From Bryobacterales bacterium (GTDB lineage Bacteria > Acidobacteriota > Terriglobia > Bryobacterales > Bryobacteraceae), in NCBI GenBank assembly GCA_025463005.1, contig JAOAPR010000155.1:1-64000 (forward strand): a stretch of DNA of 64,000 nucleotides, in the 5' to 3' direction. Below are positions 35,197-43,336 of the stretch, piece after piece (position 1 is the stretch's first letter; each line of letters begins with the position of its first letter). The translations under genes were made by a program, and so were the position numbers. The notes beneath the pieces were generated by a model. The model saw only the letters and a program-made list of their open reading frames with translations, did not search any database and had not been told where the DNA came from.

Positions 35197-35960
35197 TTGA
35201 GCGTCGCCAGGTAAGCCAGAACATCGTGCATGTTCTTGTCGGTGTATTGCCGGAGCAGCTGGGCGTGCGCCGCGAGCGGATCCTTTATATCGACTTTTAC
35301 CGAATCGCGCGGGAACGAACGATAGTAACCTTCCGCGTCGCGCAGCCCAAGTGTAAAGTCATCGATGAATTCGAGCGTGCCGGAAACAGCGCGTCCTGTG
35401 ACCGGCTTCACCGTCACGATTGTCGGCCTCGCGGGCGCGCCGCCGCGTCCACCGCGCGGATAAAGAAACCGCGTCTGCAATTGCACCGGCTGAAATCGGC
35501 TTGCGATCCCGGCCAGATCGCCCGCAGCGGAATGGCACGTGTTACAGCGTCCCGCGCCGTTGAAATATGCCTCGCCCGCCTTCCTATCCCCCGTGAGCAC
35601 GTCCTGAATTGCATAAGCATTGCGATTGATCGCCGCCTGCGTGCGCTCGCGCAGGAACGCAGCCAGATCCTGGATCTGCGGATCGGGTAGATCGAACGCC
35701 GGCATACCTTCGTTCGGACGTCCCTTGCGGATTACTGGCCCGATCAGGCTGCCCTGCTCGTCATCGAGCACAATTTCCGACCGCACCAGATCCGGCCCGC
35801 TCTCGCCGCCGCGGGCCAATGGCCCATGGCAGAATCCGCACTGCGCGACAAACTGCTTCTGGCCGCGTTCGACAGCATCGGGCGGAGGAACCGGTCGGCT
35901 GATCAGCTGCGCATCCAGGGGTAGGCCCGCGGCAAATAGCCAAAGGGCTCGGAGAATCAT
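35193..35960 (-). CDS. Diheme c-type cytochrome, PQQ dehydrogenase partner
   Basis: The 255-residue exported protein has a signal peptide (MILRALWLFAAGLPLDA) and two heme sites, CGFCH (41-45) and CNTCH (about 139). Axial-Met candidates are present, as in GMPAFDLPD. A C-terminal domain (PVTGRAVSGTLEFIDDFTLGLRDAEGYYRSF) resembles those seen in acidobacterial cytochromes. The ATG at 35958-35960 is chosen over the ORF-track start because it begins the signal peptide. The 4-bp overlap with the PQQ gene implies a two-gene operon. Confidence 0.88.
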   Translation of the reverse strand: MILRALWLFAAGLPLDAQLISRPVPPPDAVERGQKQFVAQCGFCHGPLARGGESGPDLVRSEIVLDDEQGSLIGPVIRKGRPNEGMPAFDLPDPQIQDLAAFLRERTQAAINRNAYAIQDVLTGDRKAGEAYFNGAGRCNTCHSAAGDLAGIASRFQPVQLQTRFLYPRGGRGGAPARPTIVTVKPVTGRAVSGTLEFIDDFTLGLRDAEGYYRSFPRDSVKVDIKDPLAAHAQLLRQYTDKNMHDVLAYLATLK

Positions 35961-35969
35961 ATCAGGCAA

Positions 35970-35994
35970 ATTGTACACCCGCGAACGATATAAT
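35970..35994. promoter_or_regulatory. Divergent -10 boxes between diheme cytochrome and cytochrome/PHM genes
   Basis: On the plus strand TATAAT lies at 35989-35994, 27 nt before the ATG at 36022. That ATG also has an AGAGGAAAA ribosome binding site. On the minus strand TACAAT lies at 35970-35975, nine nt before the cytochrome ATG. The 61-bp gap therefore holds both promoters back to back, so the two operons may be co-regulated. Confidence 0.45.
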
Positions 35995-36021
35995 GTTTTC
36001 GCGGTATTCAGAGGAAAAAAG

Positions 36022-37320
36022 ATGCTTCGTATTTCGGTTCTCGGCATTTTGACTGGAGTTGCCGCCATGGCGGCTTCGGCGACCTTTAACAAGGATGTGC
36101 TCCCCATTCTGCAGAAGAACTGTCAGGTTTGCCATAGGCCGGGCGAAGTGGCGCCCATGTCTTTCTTGACCTACGAAGACGCGCGGCCGTGGGCCAAGGC
36201 CATGAAGAACGCGGTGCTCACCAAGAAGATGCCGCCCTGGTTCGCCGATAACCGCTACGGACATTTCGCCAACGATCGAAAGCTCAGCGAGACAGACGTC
36301 AAGGCGCTGTCTGACTGGGCCGATAACGGCGCTCCCGAGGGCGACGTTAAGGATCGTCCCAAACCGCTGGCGTTCCGCGAAGGCTGGAACATCACGCCGG
36401 ACATCGTGGTCGAGATGCCCAACGAAGTTCACCTGCCCGCCACGGGCGCGGTCGATTACCAGTACATTCTGGTGAAAACCAATTTCAAGGAAGACCTGTG
36501 GGCCTCCGCAGCCGAACTGCGTCCGGGAAATCGCCAGGTGGTGCATCACATGCGCGCATACGTGCTGCCCGCGGGATCGCACTACGTCGATGGGGCCGTG
36601 CCGGGCGTTCCCTTCATCATGAAGGACCTTGCTGCGCGAGCTGTGGTGACTGGCGATTCGCTCGACATGTCACGCGAGATCCTCACCAAGTGGAATCCGG
36701 GTTTGAACGAGCAGACCTTCGAATCCTACAGCGCGGCGAAGTTTATTCCCAAGGATTCCGATATCGTTTTCGAAATTCACTACACCCCCAACGGCAAACC
36801 AGCTACGGACAAATCGAAAGTCGGGATCCAGCTCTCGAAAGCGCCGCCTAAACTGCGCTACTTTACTTCGGATTCCCTCATCAACATGGGATTCGTGATC
36901 AAGCCGGGCGACGATAACTCCGAAGTGCGCCAGGAAGTGATCGTGCAGGACAACGTGCAACTGGTCTGGATGCAGCCGCACATGCATATGCGCGGGAAGG
37001 ATATGGAGATCCGCGCCTATTATCCTTCAGGCGAATCGGAAACCTTGCTGAAGGCCAAGTTCGATTTCAACTGGCAGCTCGGCTATGAGATGGCCAAACC
37101 GCTCACGCTGCCCAAAGGCACGCACCTGTTCGCGATCGCGCACTTCGACAACTCGGCGAACAACAAATTCAATCCCGATCCCAAGGCGGAAGTACGCTTT
37201 GGATTCCAGAGCTGGGAAGAAATGAGCGTAGGCTTCTTCTCGGTAATCGCCGATGCGAAGCTCGATCCGAAGAAGCTGTTTATTACGGTGCCCGAAGCGC
37301 AGGTGCGGGCAGCCAACTAA
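36022..37320 (+). CDS. Cytochrome c fused to PHM-like copper monooxygenase domain
   Basis: The 432-residue exported protein has a short signal peptide, then FNKDVLPILQKNCQVCHRPGEVAPM with a CxxCH heme site (34-38) and MPPWFAD. The larger part contains RQVVHHMRAYVLPAG (adjacent His-His) and MQPHMHMRGKDMEI (His-x-His). These are the spaced histidines of copper type II ascorbate-dependent monooxygenases. A downstream Met ligand is not certain. It could oxidise a periplasmic substrate with electrons from the heme. The start is the ATG at 36022. Confidence 0.75.
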   Translation: MLRISVLGILTGVAAMAASATFNKDVLPILQKNCQVCHRPGEVAPMSFLTYEDARPWAKAMKNAVLTKKMPPWFADNRYGHFANDRKLSETDVKALSDWADNGAPEGDVKDRPKPLAFREGWNITPDIVVEMPNEVHLPATGAVDYQYILVKTNFKEDLWASAAELRPGNRQVVHHMRAYVLPAGSHYVDGAVPGVPFIMKDLAARAVVTGDSLDMSREILTKWNPGLNEQTFESYSAAKFIPKDSDIVFEIHYTPNGKPATDKSKVGIQLSKAPPKLRYFTSDSLINMGFVIKPGDDNSEVRQEVIVQDNVQLVWMQPHMHMRGKDMEIRAYYPSGESETLLKAKFDFNWQLGYEMAKPLTLPKGTHLFAIAHFDNSANNKFNPDPKAEVRFGFQSWEEMSVGFFSVIADAKLDPKKLFITVPEAQVRAAN

Positions 37321-39140
37321 TCGGTTCCGAACGCGAGCAGCACATTCCCCGGCATTCCGTTCTGGCGCGAGTAGCCGGAGTTGACGTAGACCATTCCGTC
37401 CACCACCACCGCACCAGGTCCGTCGATCGAGCCCCCGTGTCCCTTCACGCCGTTAACCGTGGAATATTCGCGGGCTGTGTCGAAATCCCAAAGGATCCTT
37501 CCGTCTTCCGAAGAATACGCGCGCATGTGCCCGTCCACGGAGCCGGAAAACACAATGCCGGGCGTCACCGTCACCGCCGCGGGCTGCGCCGGGCTGCAGC
37601 CAGCCCTGTTCTCAGGACAAGTGTGCTGCGGCTCGGCGGACCAGATCTTCGCGCCGTCAACGATCCGAATCGCGTGCAGACCACCGCCGACATTAGGATC
37701 GAGGTTCGAGGTGCGCAAATCCGCGGGGTCGCTGCTTCGGACCGCCGCCCGCGCCAGATCGGACACCGCTGCGTAGACATTTTGGCCGTCCGCAGCCATG
37801 CCCCATTGCACTCCCCCGTTCGTGCTTCCCTTGCCGACGCGGATCTGCCACACGATTTCCCCTTTGCGCGCGGGATCCAGCGCGTAGACTACGCCCGATT
37901 TCTGTCCGGCGAGCAGCAAGTCGCGGTTTCCGGAACGAACATTTCCCGTGTTCACAAGAATCGCCGAGGAACCAAAGTCGAAATCCGGCCCGCATGCGAT
38001 ACCTTGACGCGAGCAGCCGCCGCTGAAAATATCGCCCGCGCTGAGCTGGCGCGACCAGACGATTTTTCCAAACTTCAAATCCAGGGCCAGGACGGCGTCG
38101 CTCGTAGCGGTCGCCGGCGGGGAATAATTGTCTCCCGTGGTGACGTATAGCAGCCCGCGTGCGATATCGAGGGTGGGTGCCGACCACACGGGTGCGCCGG
38201 AAGGTCCCCATAGCTTGCCGATCTGCTTGGGAACATCCACCGTATACGTGTGCCACACCGGCGCGCCGTCGCGAGCGCGTAGCGCGGCGACGCTGCCGCG
38301 AAATGTGCAGCAAGCATAATCGGCACTGATGGCGCGATTTTCCTCCCACGACGCAACCGGCACGAACACCGTCCCGTTGTACTCGACTGGCGAGCCGGTC
38401 AGCCGCGCAGCATCATGCTCTTCGATCTTTTTCTTCCACAGTTCGCGTCCAGTCGCGGCGTCCAGCGAATAAAACCATCCGAGCTGATCGCCGAACAGTA
38501 GCGAGTAGCCCTTGCCGGTATTAACAGCCAGGATCGACGAGCGCACCGGACCGCGCGCATCATAGGTCCAGCGGATACAGCCGGTCTTTGCGTCCAGCGC
38601 GTGGATCACACCGCCCGCGCTGCCGGTGAACAGGTTTCCGTCGATGATGGTCGGCTGCGCGAACGCAGTGGTGTCGCCGTCATAGGCGAAAGCCCATTTC
38701 AGCTTCAGCCGTTGCACGCCGTCCAAAGTAAGGCCGGCAGCTTGAATGCTCTGGTAGCGGGAGTTGTTGATGCCGGGACTCCAGCCATTCCACTGCGGCT
38801 GCGGTGTTTTGCCCTTAGCGTCCGACGTGAAGCGTACGGCGCGATCGGCGCAGAAAGCCGCCGGCGCCACCGTCACAGAAGGCGCGGCTGTTCCCAGGTA
38901 AGATGCCACTGCTTCCCGTTCGGCAATGCTCATCGTGTATGCCACGTTCCCCATCACGCCCCAGTTGAGTGTGCGGAGGATACGCGCAGCGGGCAGTTTG
39001 CGCAATGTGTCGACTTGCGGAATTCGGGGATTGTTCTGCTCGTGGCAACCGGCGCAGCGCTGTTTGAACACTTCTTCGCCGGACACCGCCGCGAACATAG
39101 TGGTTCCAAGAGCCGCAGCCAGGAAATATACTCGGATCAT
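37317..39140 (-). CDS. Quinohemoprotein: N-terminal cytochrome c plus PQQ propeller
   Basis: The 607-residue exported protein has a signal peptide, a heme site CAGCH (29-33) in a domain of about 90 residues, then a PQQ-binding eight-blade propeller (GGVIHALDAKTGCIRWTYDARG, DAATGRELWKKKIEE, KSGVVYALDPARKGEIVWQ, SSEDGRILWDF). Heme domain first resembles polyvinyl-alcohol dehydrogenase rather than type II alcohol dehydrogenases, where it is last. CCTF near the middle is notable but not the classical vicinal CC motif context. The start at 39138-39140 overlaps that of the divergent amidohydrolase. Confidence 0.88.
   Translation of the reverse strand: MIRVYFLAAALGTTMFAAVSGEEVFKQRCAGCHEQNNPRIPQVDTLRKLPAARILRTLNWGVMGNVAYTMSIAEREAVASYLGTAAPSVTVAPAAFCADRAVRFTSDAKGKTPQPQWNGWSPGINNSRYQSIQAAGLTLDGVQRLKLKWAFAYDGDTTAFAQPTIIDGNLFTGSAGGVIHALDAKTGCIRWTYDARGPVRSSILAVNTGKGYSLLFGDQLGWFYSLDAATGRELWKKKIEEHDAARLTGSPVEYNGTVFVPVASWEENRAISADYACCTFRGSVAALRARDGAPVWHTYTVDVPKQIGKLWGPSGAPVWSAPTLDIARGLLYVTTGDNYSPPATATSDAVLALDLKFGKIVWSRQLSAGDIFSGGCSRQGIACGPDFDFGSSAILVNTGNVRSGNRDLLLAGQKSGVVYALDPARKGEIVWQIRVGKGSTNGGVQWGMAADGQNVYAAVSDLARAAVRSSDPADLRTSNLDPNVGGGLHAIRIVDGAKIWSAEPQHTCPENRAGCSPAQPAAVTVTPGIVFSGSVDGHMRAYSSEDGRILWDFDTAREYSTVNGVKGHGGSIDGPGAVVVDGMVYVNSGYSRQNGMPGNVLLAFGTD
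39127..39132 (+). promoter_or_regulatory. TATACT -10 box six bases before the YtcJ-type amidohydrolase
   Basis: TATACT is followed by CGGATC and the ATG at 39139. It lies inside the first codons of the divergent quinohemoprotein gene. TTCCAA 17 bases upstream is a weak -35. The spacing fits a leaderless mRNA. Confidence 0.4.
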
Positions 39141-40794
39141 GTGTCGATTCCTATTAATCCTAGCAGCCGGGGTCGGACTTCTTAACGCACAAGTGCAGGC
39201 AACACAGCAAGACGCCCGCTGCGCCGGTTCGCGTGATCTCCGCCTCACCAACGGCAAGATCATGACCATGGACCGGCAGAACACCCTCGTATCCGAGGTC
39301 ATCATCCAGAACGGGCGATTCACCGCGGTCGGCCGCACTGGCGATGCACGCGTCGGCCCGTGCACTCGGACGATCAACCTGCGCGGTCGCACCGTAACGC
39401 CAGGGCTGATCGATAATCACAACCACATTGTGCTGCTGGGCATTCGTCCGGGCTATGACACGCGCCTGGAAACGGCTGCGTCCATTAAAGATGTCCAGGC
39501 GTCGATCGCGGCACGAGCCAAGTCGGTACCTGCCGGAAAGTTCATCACCGCGATGGGCGGATGGAATCAGGTTCAGTTCGCGGAAAAACGCCTGCCCACG
39601 TCGGCGGAGCTCGATGCCGCCGCGCCAAATCATCCCGTGATCGTCTATCAGGCGTTCACCGGACCGGCGGCCGTCAACACGCGCGGGAAAGCCTTTTTCA
39701 CCAGTAAGGGAGTAGCGGTGAGCGATACCGGCAGCATCGCCGCGAATGCGCCTTCCGTCGCCGCGTTGAATGCGTTGCGCGCCTTGCAGACTTTCGAAGA
39801 TCAGAAGCGGGGAACCGCGGACGCCATGGCGTATGCGGCCAGCGTCGGGTTGACCACCAACGTGGATATGGGGGCTTTCCTTCCTCCTGGCTTGGCGGAT
39901 ATTCAGGACTCGTTCACCTTCGACGGTCTCGCGACCGCGGATCCGTTCCGCATGTACGACGCTTTTCAAGCGCTGCATCGTGAAAACAAGATGACCACGC
40001 GCTTGCGCATCTTTTTTCTCAGCATGGATACGCGGCCGGACGTGCCCATGCTGAAGCAGCGCATGTCTAACATGTTCCCCGGCCTTGGCGACGACATGCT
40101 GAAGATTTCCGGAATCGGCGAGTTCGCATCGCAGTGGCCGTTGTTCGGGACCGTCACGGCCCCGGCCAACTACGAAACCGCGCTCCAGTTGATCGCCAAG
40201 GAAGGTTGGGCGTTTCAGCAGCATAGCTTGTCACCCGCAGAGGATCAATTGACTGCGGCGACGTTTGAAAAGGTGAACGCAGTCACACCTATCAAAGATC
40301 TGCGGTGGTCTATCGCCCATGCGCCCCGCATCGATCAGGCGACGCTGAACCGGTTCAAGGCTCTGGGCGCCGCGATAGCGGTCCATCCGTTCGGGTATCT
40401 TGCAGGCACCCCGGGAGCCGGGCCGCCGCTGCGCATGATTCTTGATAGCGGCATTCACGCCGGCGCGGGTTCGGACTCCGCCCAGATCTCGACGCTCAAT
40501 CCGTGGCTCATCATTTACTACATGGTCACCGGCAAGAACTCCTCCGGCGCGCTGATCAATGATAAGCAGCAGATTACGCGCGCGGAAGCGCTGCGGTTGT
40601 ACACTGCTGAGAACGGCTGGTTCCTGCGCGAGGAGAATCAGCTCGGCTCGATCGAAGTCGGCAAGCTAGGCGACCTGATCGCGCTAAGTGACGACTACTT
40701 CGATCCCGCGAAGGTTCCGGATGAAGCGATTAAGAAGCTGAAGTCAGTGCTTACGGTAGTGGACGGCAAGGTCGTCTATGACGACCTGCGTTAG
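39139..40794 (+). CDS. Exported YtcJ-type amidohydrolase
   Basis: The 551-residue metal-dependent hydrolase has a signal peptide (MCRFLLILAAGVGLLNAQ). It contains DLRLTNGKIMTMDRQNTLVSEVIIQNG, then GLIDNHNHIV with the metal HxH, FQQHSLSPAED, WSIAHAPRID and AGAGSDSAQIS (metal Asp). It ends in LGSIEVGKLGDLIAL. YtcJ relatives hydrolyse amides, esters or formamides; the substrate here is unknown. The start shares the CATG with the divergent quinohemoprotein gene. The stop overlaps the next convergent gene by 4 bp. Confidence 0.85.
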   Translation: MCRFLLILAAGVGLLNAQVQATQQDARCAGSRDLRLTNGKIMTMDRQNTLVSEVIIQNGRFTAVGRTGDARVGPCTRTINLRGRTVTPGLIDNHNHIVLLGIRPGYDTRLETAASIKDVQASIAARAKSVPAGKFITAMGGWNQVQFAEKRLPTSAELDAAAPNHPVIVYQAFTGPAAVNTRGKAFFTSKGVAVSDTGSIAANAPSVAALNALRALQTFEDQKRGTADAMAYAASVGLTTNVDMGAFLPPGLADIQDSFTFDGLATADPFRMYDAFQALHRENKMTTRLRIFFLSMDTRPDVPMLKQRMSNMFPGLGDDMLKISGIGEFASQWPLFGTVTAPANYETALQLIAKEGWAFQQHSLSPAEDQLTAATFEKVNAVTPIKDLRWSIAHAPRIDQATLNRFKALGAAIAVHPFGYLAGTPGAGPPLRMILDSGIHAGAGSDSAQISTLNPWLIIYYMVTGKNSSGALINDKQQITRAEALRLYTAENGWFLREENQLGSIEVGKLGDLIALSDDYFDPAKVPDEAIKKLKSVLTVVDGKVVYDDLR

Positions 40795-42098
40795 GAGAAC
40801 GTGATTACCGCGCCGAGTACCGTGCGATCCGCGACGTCCTGCACCGCTTCCCGCGTCCGTTCCAGGGGATACGTTTTCGTGATCATCGACTTCGTATCAA
40901 TCACGCCCTTTTCGATCAGCCGCACGTAGCGCGGGATGTCGCGCAGCATGTTCAGCCCACCTTGCTGGCCGGAGTGGAAGGTTCGGCCACGGTTCGCGAA
41001 CTGCACGGCCGAGAATGTGACGTTTCCGCGCTGACCGAACCCGAGCGTCACGATGTGCCCGCCCGCGCGCGTGAAGTCGAACGCCTGTTGCAAGGGCAGA
41101 ACGCCAGTCGGATCCGGCCCCACTTCAGTCTTGGGCGCGAAGGTATCGCCGCCCACCGCTTCGATGGTGAAATCGGGACCATTAGGCACCGCCAGGAACT
41201 GGTCCGCCCAGGCGCGCCCGCCCGCGAACCGGCGATCCGTCGGACCTTTGCAAAGATCACGAATCTTGGCGACCAGGCCGTTACCTTCCGCGTTGGGATC
41301 GAGCGTCATGGTAGCCCCCACCTTCATGGCGATCTCGCGGCGGTACTTGATCGGCTCGACGACGATAACCTGTCCAGCGCTCTGGATCCGCGCGGATTGA
41401 ATCGCGCCCATGCCCACCGGACCCGCGCCCAGAACCACGACGTCGGCGCCAGGCTCGATCTGCGCCAGGTTGTGGCCGGCCGCCAGACCAGTGCCCACAG
41501 TGTCGCCCAGCAGGGTGAGCTCGGCCGAAGGGACGTCCGTGAACACCGGACAGCAATACTCTTCCGGCACCACCATGATCTCGCTCAAGCCGCCCAGCGA
41601 GCCGCCCTCGAACACCTGCGTGCCGTCCGCCATCTCCGCGATCGGATGAGCCGGCGCAGTGGAAAGAAACTGGCACCAGTCGGAGCGGCCTTGCAGGCAC
41701 TGGTAGCACTGCCCGCATTGGGGTGTGCCGGGAATCACCACGCGGTCGCCGATCTGGACCCGCTTCACCAGCGGCCCGATCGCTTCCACTACGCCCATTC
41801 CGGAATGATTCGGGATCGATGCCTGGCGGGCAGCCGTGGTCCCCAGAGCCTGCCCGACGATGGTGTAGCAGACGGCCGACGCCTGCGTGCGGATGACGAC
41901 TTCGCGCGGCTGGATCGCAAGCAGCCTGAGTTCTTCGACCGACGCGCCTGTTCCGTGCCGGACAAAAGCCTTGAACCTGCGACCTGTATTGGTGCCGGTG
42001 AGCTGTGCGGGAGCTTGTCCCGGTACGACTTGCGGGACCAATGCAACACTCCCTGCAGCCGCAGCGTTCTTGAGCATTTTCCGACGCGAGAGTGCCAT
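40791..42098 (-). CDS. Tat-exported zinc-dependent alcohol dehydrogenase (MDR)
   Basis: The 435-residue protein begins MALSRRKMLKNAAAAGSVALVPQVVPGQ, a twin-arginine leader. A complete medium-chain dehydrogenase follows: SAVCYTIVGQALG, PNHSGMGVVEAIG, structural-zinc CGQCYQCLQGRSDWC, Rossmann VVLGAGPVGMGAI. It resembles class III/NDMA-type enzymes in layout. The canonical C-G-x-D and GHE of the catalytic zinc are replaced by VCYT and NHSG, so the metal site is altered. Export of an NAD(P)-fold enzyme is unusual, since the periplasm has no free NAD pool. Confidence 0.83.
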   Translation of the reverse strand: MALSRRKMLKNAAAAGSVALVPQVVPGQAPAQLTGTNTGRRFKAFVRHGTGASVEELRLLAIQPREVVIRTQASAVCYTIVGQALGTTAARQASIPNHSGMGVVEAIGPLVKRVQIGDRVVIPGTPQCGQCYQCLQGRSDWCQFLSTAPAHPIAEMADGTQVFEGGSLGGLSEIMVVPEEYCCPVFTDVPSAELTLLGDTVGTGLAAGHNLAQIEPGADVVVLGAGPVGMGAIQSARIQSAGQVIVVEPIKYRREIAMKVGATMTLDPNAEGNGLVAKIRDLCKGPTDRRFAGGRAWADQFLAVPNGPDFTIEAVGGDTFAPKTEVGPDPTGVLPLQQAFDFTRAGGHIVTLGFGQRGNVTFSAVQFANRGRTFHSGQQGGLNMLRDIPRYVRLIEKGVIDTKSMITKTYPLERTREAVQDVADRTVLGAVITFS

Positions 42099-42142
42099 GG
42101 AAGTTGCCTCCTGGCGCAGGATATCACCTATCGGTCAACATA

Positions 42143-42221
42143 GGGACTGCCTACGAATTTCCGCGACCGCAGGACACGAAAATCACGACTCAACTTAGCG
42201 CGGAAATTTGCTGGCTGTCCC
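42143..42221. repeat. Inverted-repeat element, copy 2
   Basis: The left arm is GGGACTGCCTACGAATTTCCGCG. The right arm, as reverse complement, is GGGACAGCCAGCAAATTTCCGCG, so 23 bp pair with four mismatches around a 33-bp centre. The GGGACTGCCT and GGGACAGCCAGC ends also occur at the two ends of the 21096-21184 element. It fills most of the gap between the exported alcohol dehydrogenase and the RutB-like gene. Confidence 0.62.
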
Positions 42222-42232
42222 ATTCTGACAAG

Positions 42233-42907
42233 CTACGAAGTGGTGATCTTCTCGGTAAACTCGCTCGCGGGAATCGTCCACCCAAAGTAGGATTCCACGT
42301 TAAACAGAGTCGCCTCCTGCATCGCGGGCGGACCCGCCGGCATCACGGCGTCCGAGATCAGGATCGGCCAATAGTCCAAAACGAAGGCGTGCCGCAGCGT
42401 GGTTTCGACGCACACATTCGTCGCGATCCCGGTGAAGAATAGATACCGGATGCCCCGCGCCTTCAGCTCGGCATCGAGTGGCGTGTTTGCGAAGCCGCTG
42501 TACCGGCTCTTCACGATCACCAGATCGCCTGCCTGCGGCTTCAACTCATCGACGATCGCGAAGTCCCAGGTTCCTTCTATAAGGAGCGTGCCTTTCAGCT
42601 CCGGTCTGCAAGCCATCAGGCGAAGCGCCAGCTCCTTGTGCCAATTCGGCGCGGAGGGACCACCGCTGTTGCTCAGATCCGGCTTGAATCCCATTTGCAA
42701 GTAAACGACGGGAACGCCCGCCCGCCGGGTGGCTTCCAACACGCCGGAAATACTTCGAATGACAGCCCGCGCGCCGGAGATATCCACCCCCGCGATGTCC
42801 AGCATCCCGTTCTTGCTGGCGAAAGCGTTTTGCATATCCACCACCACAACCGCCGACTTGGCAAGGTCGATTTCCACGGGCTCCGGCTTCGCATTCAGCT
42901 TCAACAT
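42233..42907 (-). CDS. Isochorismatase-family cysteine hydrolase, RutB-like
   Basis: The 224-residue enzyme shows the family triad. The Asp is in AVVVVDMQNAFASKNGMLDIAG, the Lys is in VIVKSRYSGFANTPLDAEL, and the Cys is in FFTGIATNVCVETTLRHAFVLDYWPILISDAV. The following QEATLFNVESYFGW matches RutB (ureidoacrylate/peroxyureidoacrylate amidohydrolase). No other rut pyrimidine-degradation genes are present, so the substrate may be a different carbamoyl or amide compound. It is cytoplasmic. Confidence 0.82.
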   Translation of the reverse strand: MLKLNAKPEPVEIDLAKSAVVVVDMQNAFASKNGMLDIAGVDISGARAVIRSISGVLEATRRAGVPVVYLQMGFKPDLSNSGGPSAPNWHKELALRLMACRPELKGTLLIEGTWDFAIVDELKPQAGDLVIVKSRYSGFANTPLDAELKARGIRYLFFTGIATNVCVETTLRHAFVLDYWPILISDAVMPAGPPAMQEATLFNVESYFGWTIPASEFTEKITTS

Positions 42908-42947
42908 TCAGGTTGGTCCTCAGCTTTACGATGATATAACGCGAGCC

Positions 42948-43225
42948 GTGAAAACGACCCCGTTCGCCGCTCTAGCACTCGCCTCGGCCGTCCTCGCGCA
43001 GGTTCAGAACTACAAGCCGGTCACCCAGGAAATGCTGCTGAACCCCAGCCCGAATGACTGGCTGATGTACAGCCGCACTTACGACGCGCCCCGCGGGAGA
43101 TCTGATTTTCCACCGAGATATCAATCGCTGCTTTCGGGATAATCTCGCGGTTGCGGGGCGCGCGAGAAGCCTCGCTAAATCCGCCTAAGGGCGGTAACGC
43201 CATCTACGTTTTCGCACTGCCGTAA
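42948..43225 (+). pseudogene. Gutted PQQ dehydrogenase: signal peptide/N-terminus and last residues only
   Basis: From a GTG at 42948 (7 nt after TATAAC) the sequence encodes a signal peptide, then AQVQNYKPVTQEMLLNPSPNDWLMYSRTYDA. This matches the start of the intact quinoprotein at 45154-46890 almost residue for residue. It is lost after 43088. A C-terminal fragment reappears in another frame at 43187-43225 as PPKGGNAIYVFALP-stop, the typical quinoprotein end. More than 1.5 kb is missing. The joint contains an imperfect inverted repeat, CCCCGC (43089) to GCGGGG (43158). A short 64-residue readthrough peptide could still be made. Confidence 0.75.
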
Positions 43226-43336
43226 GGCCGCTAGTACTTATTTTTCGGGGAACTACCTAATTGTCCACGAGTACGCGCTCACGTATTCTGTGGCAGGGCC
43301 GATATTACTAATAATCGACCGCCGAAGGAGTTACCA

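Noticed and set aside
40962-42143. 393-aa plus-strand ORF
   Set aside because: Antisense to the Tat-exported alcohol dehydrogenase. His/Arg-rich composition typical of shadows.
43021-43203. 60-aa minus-strand ORF over the gutted PQQ gene
   Set aside because: It is antisense to recognisable quinoprotein remnants and crosses the deletion joint.
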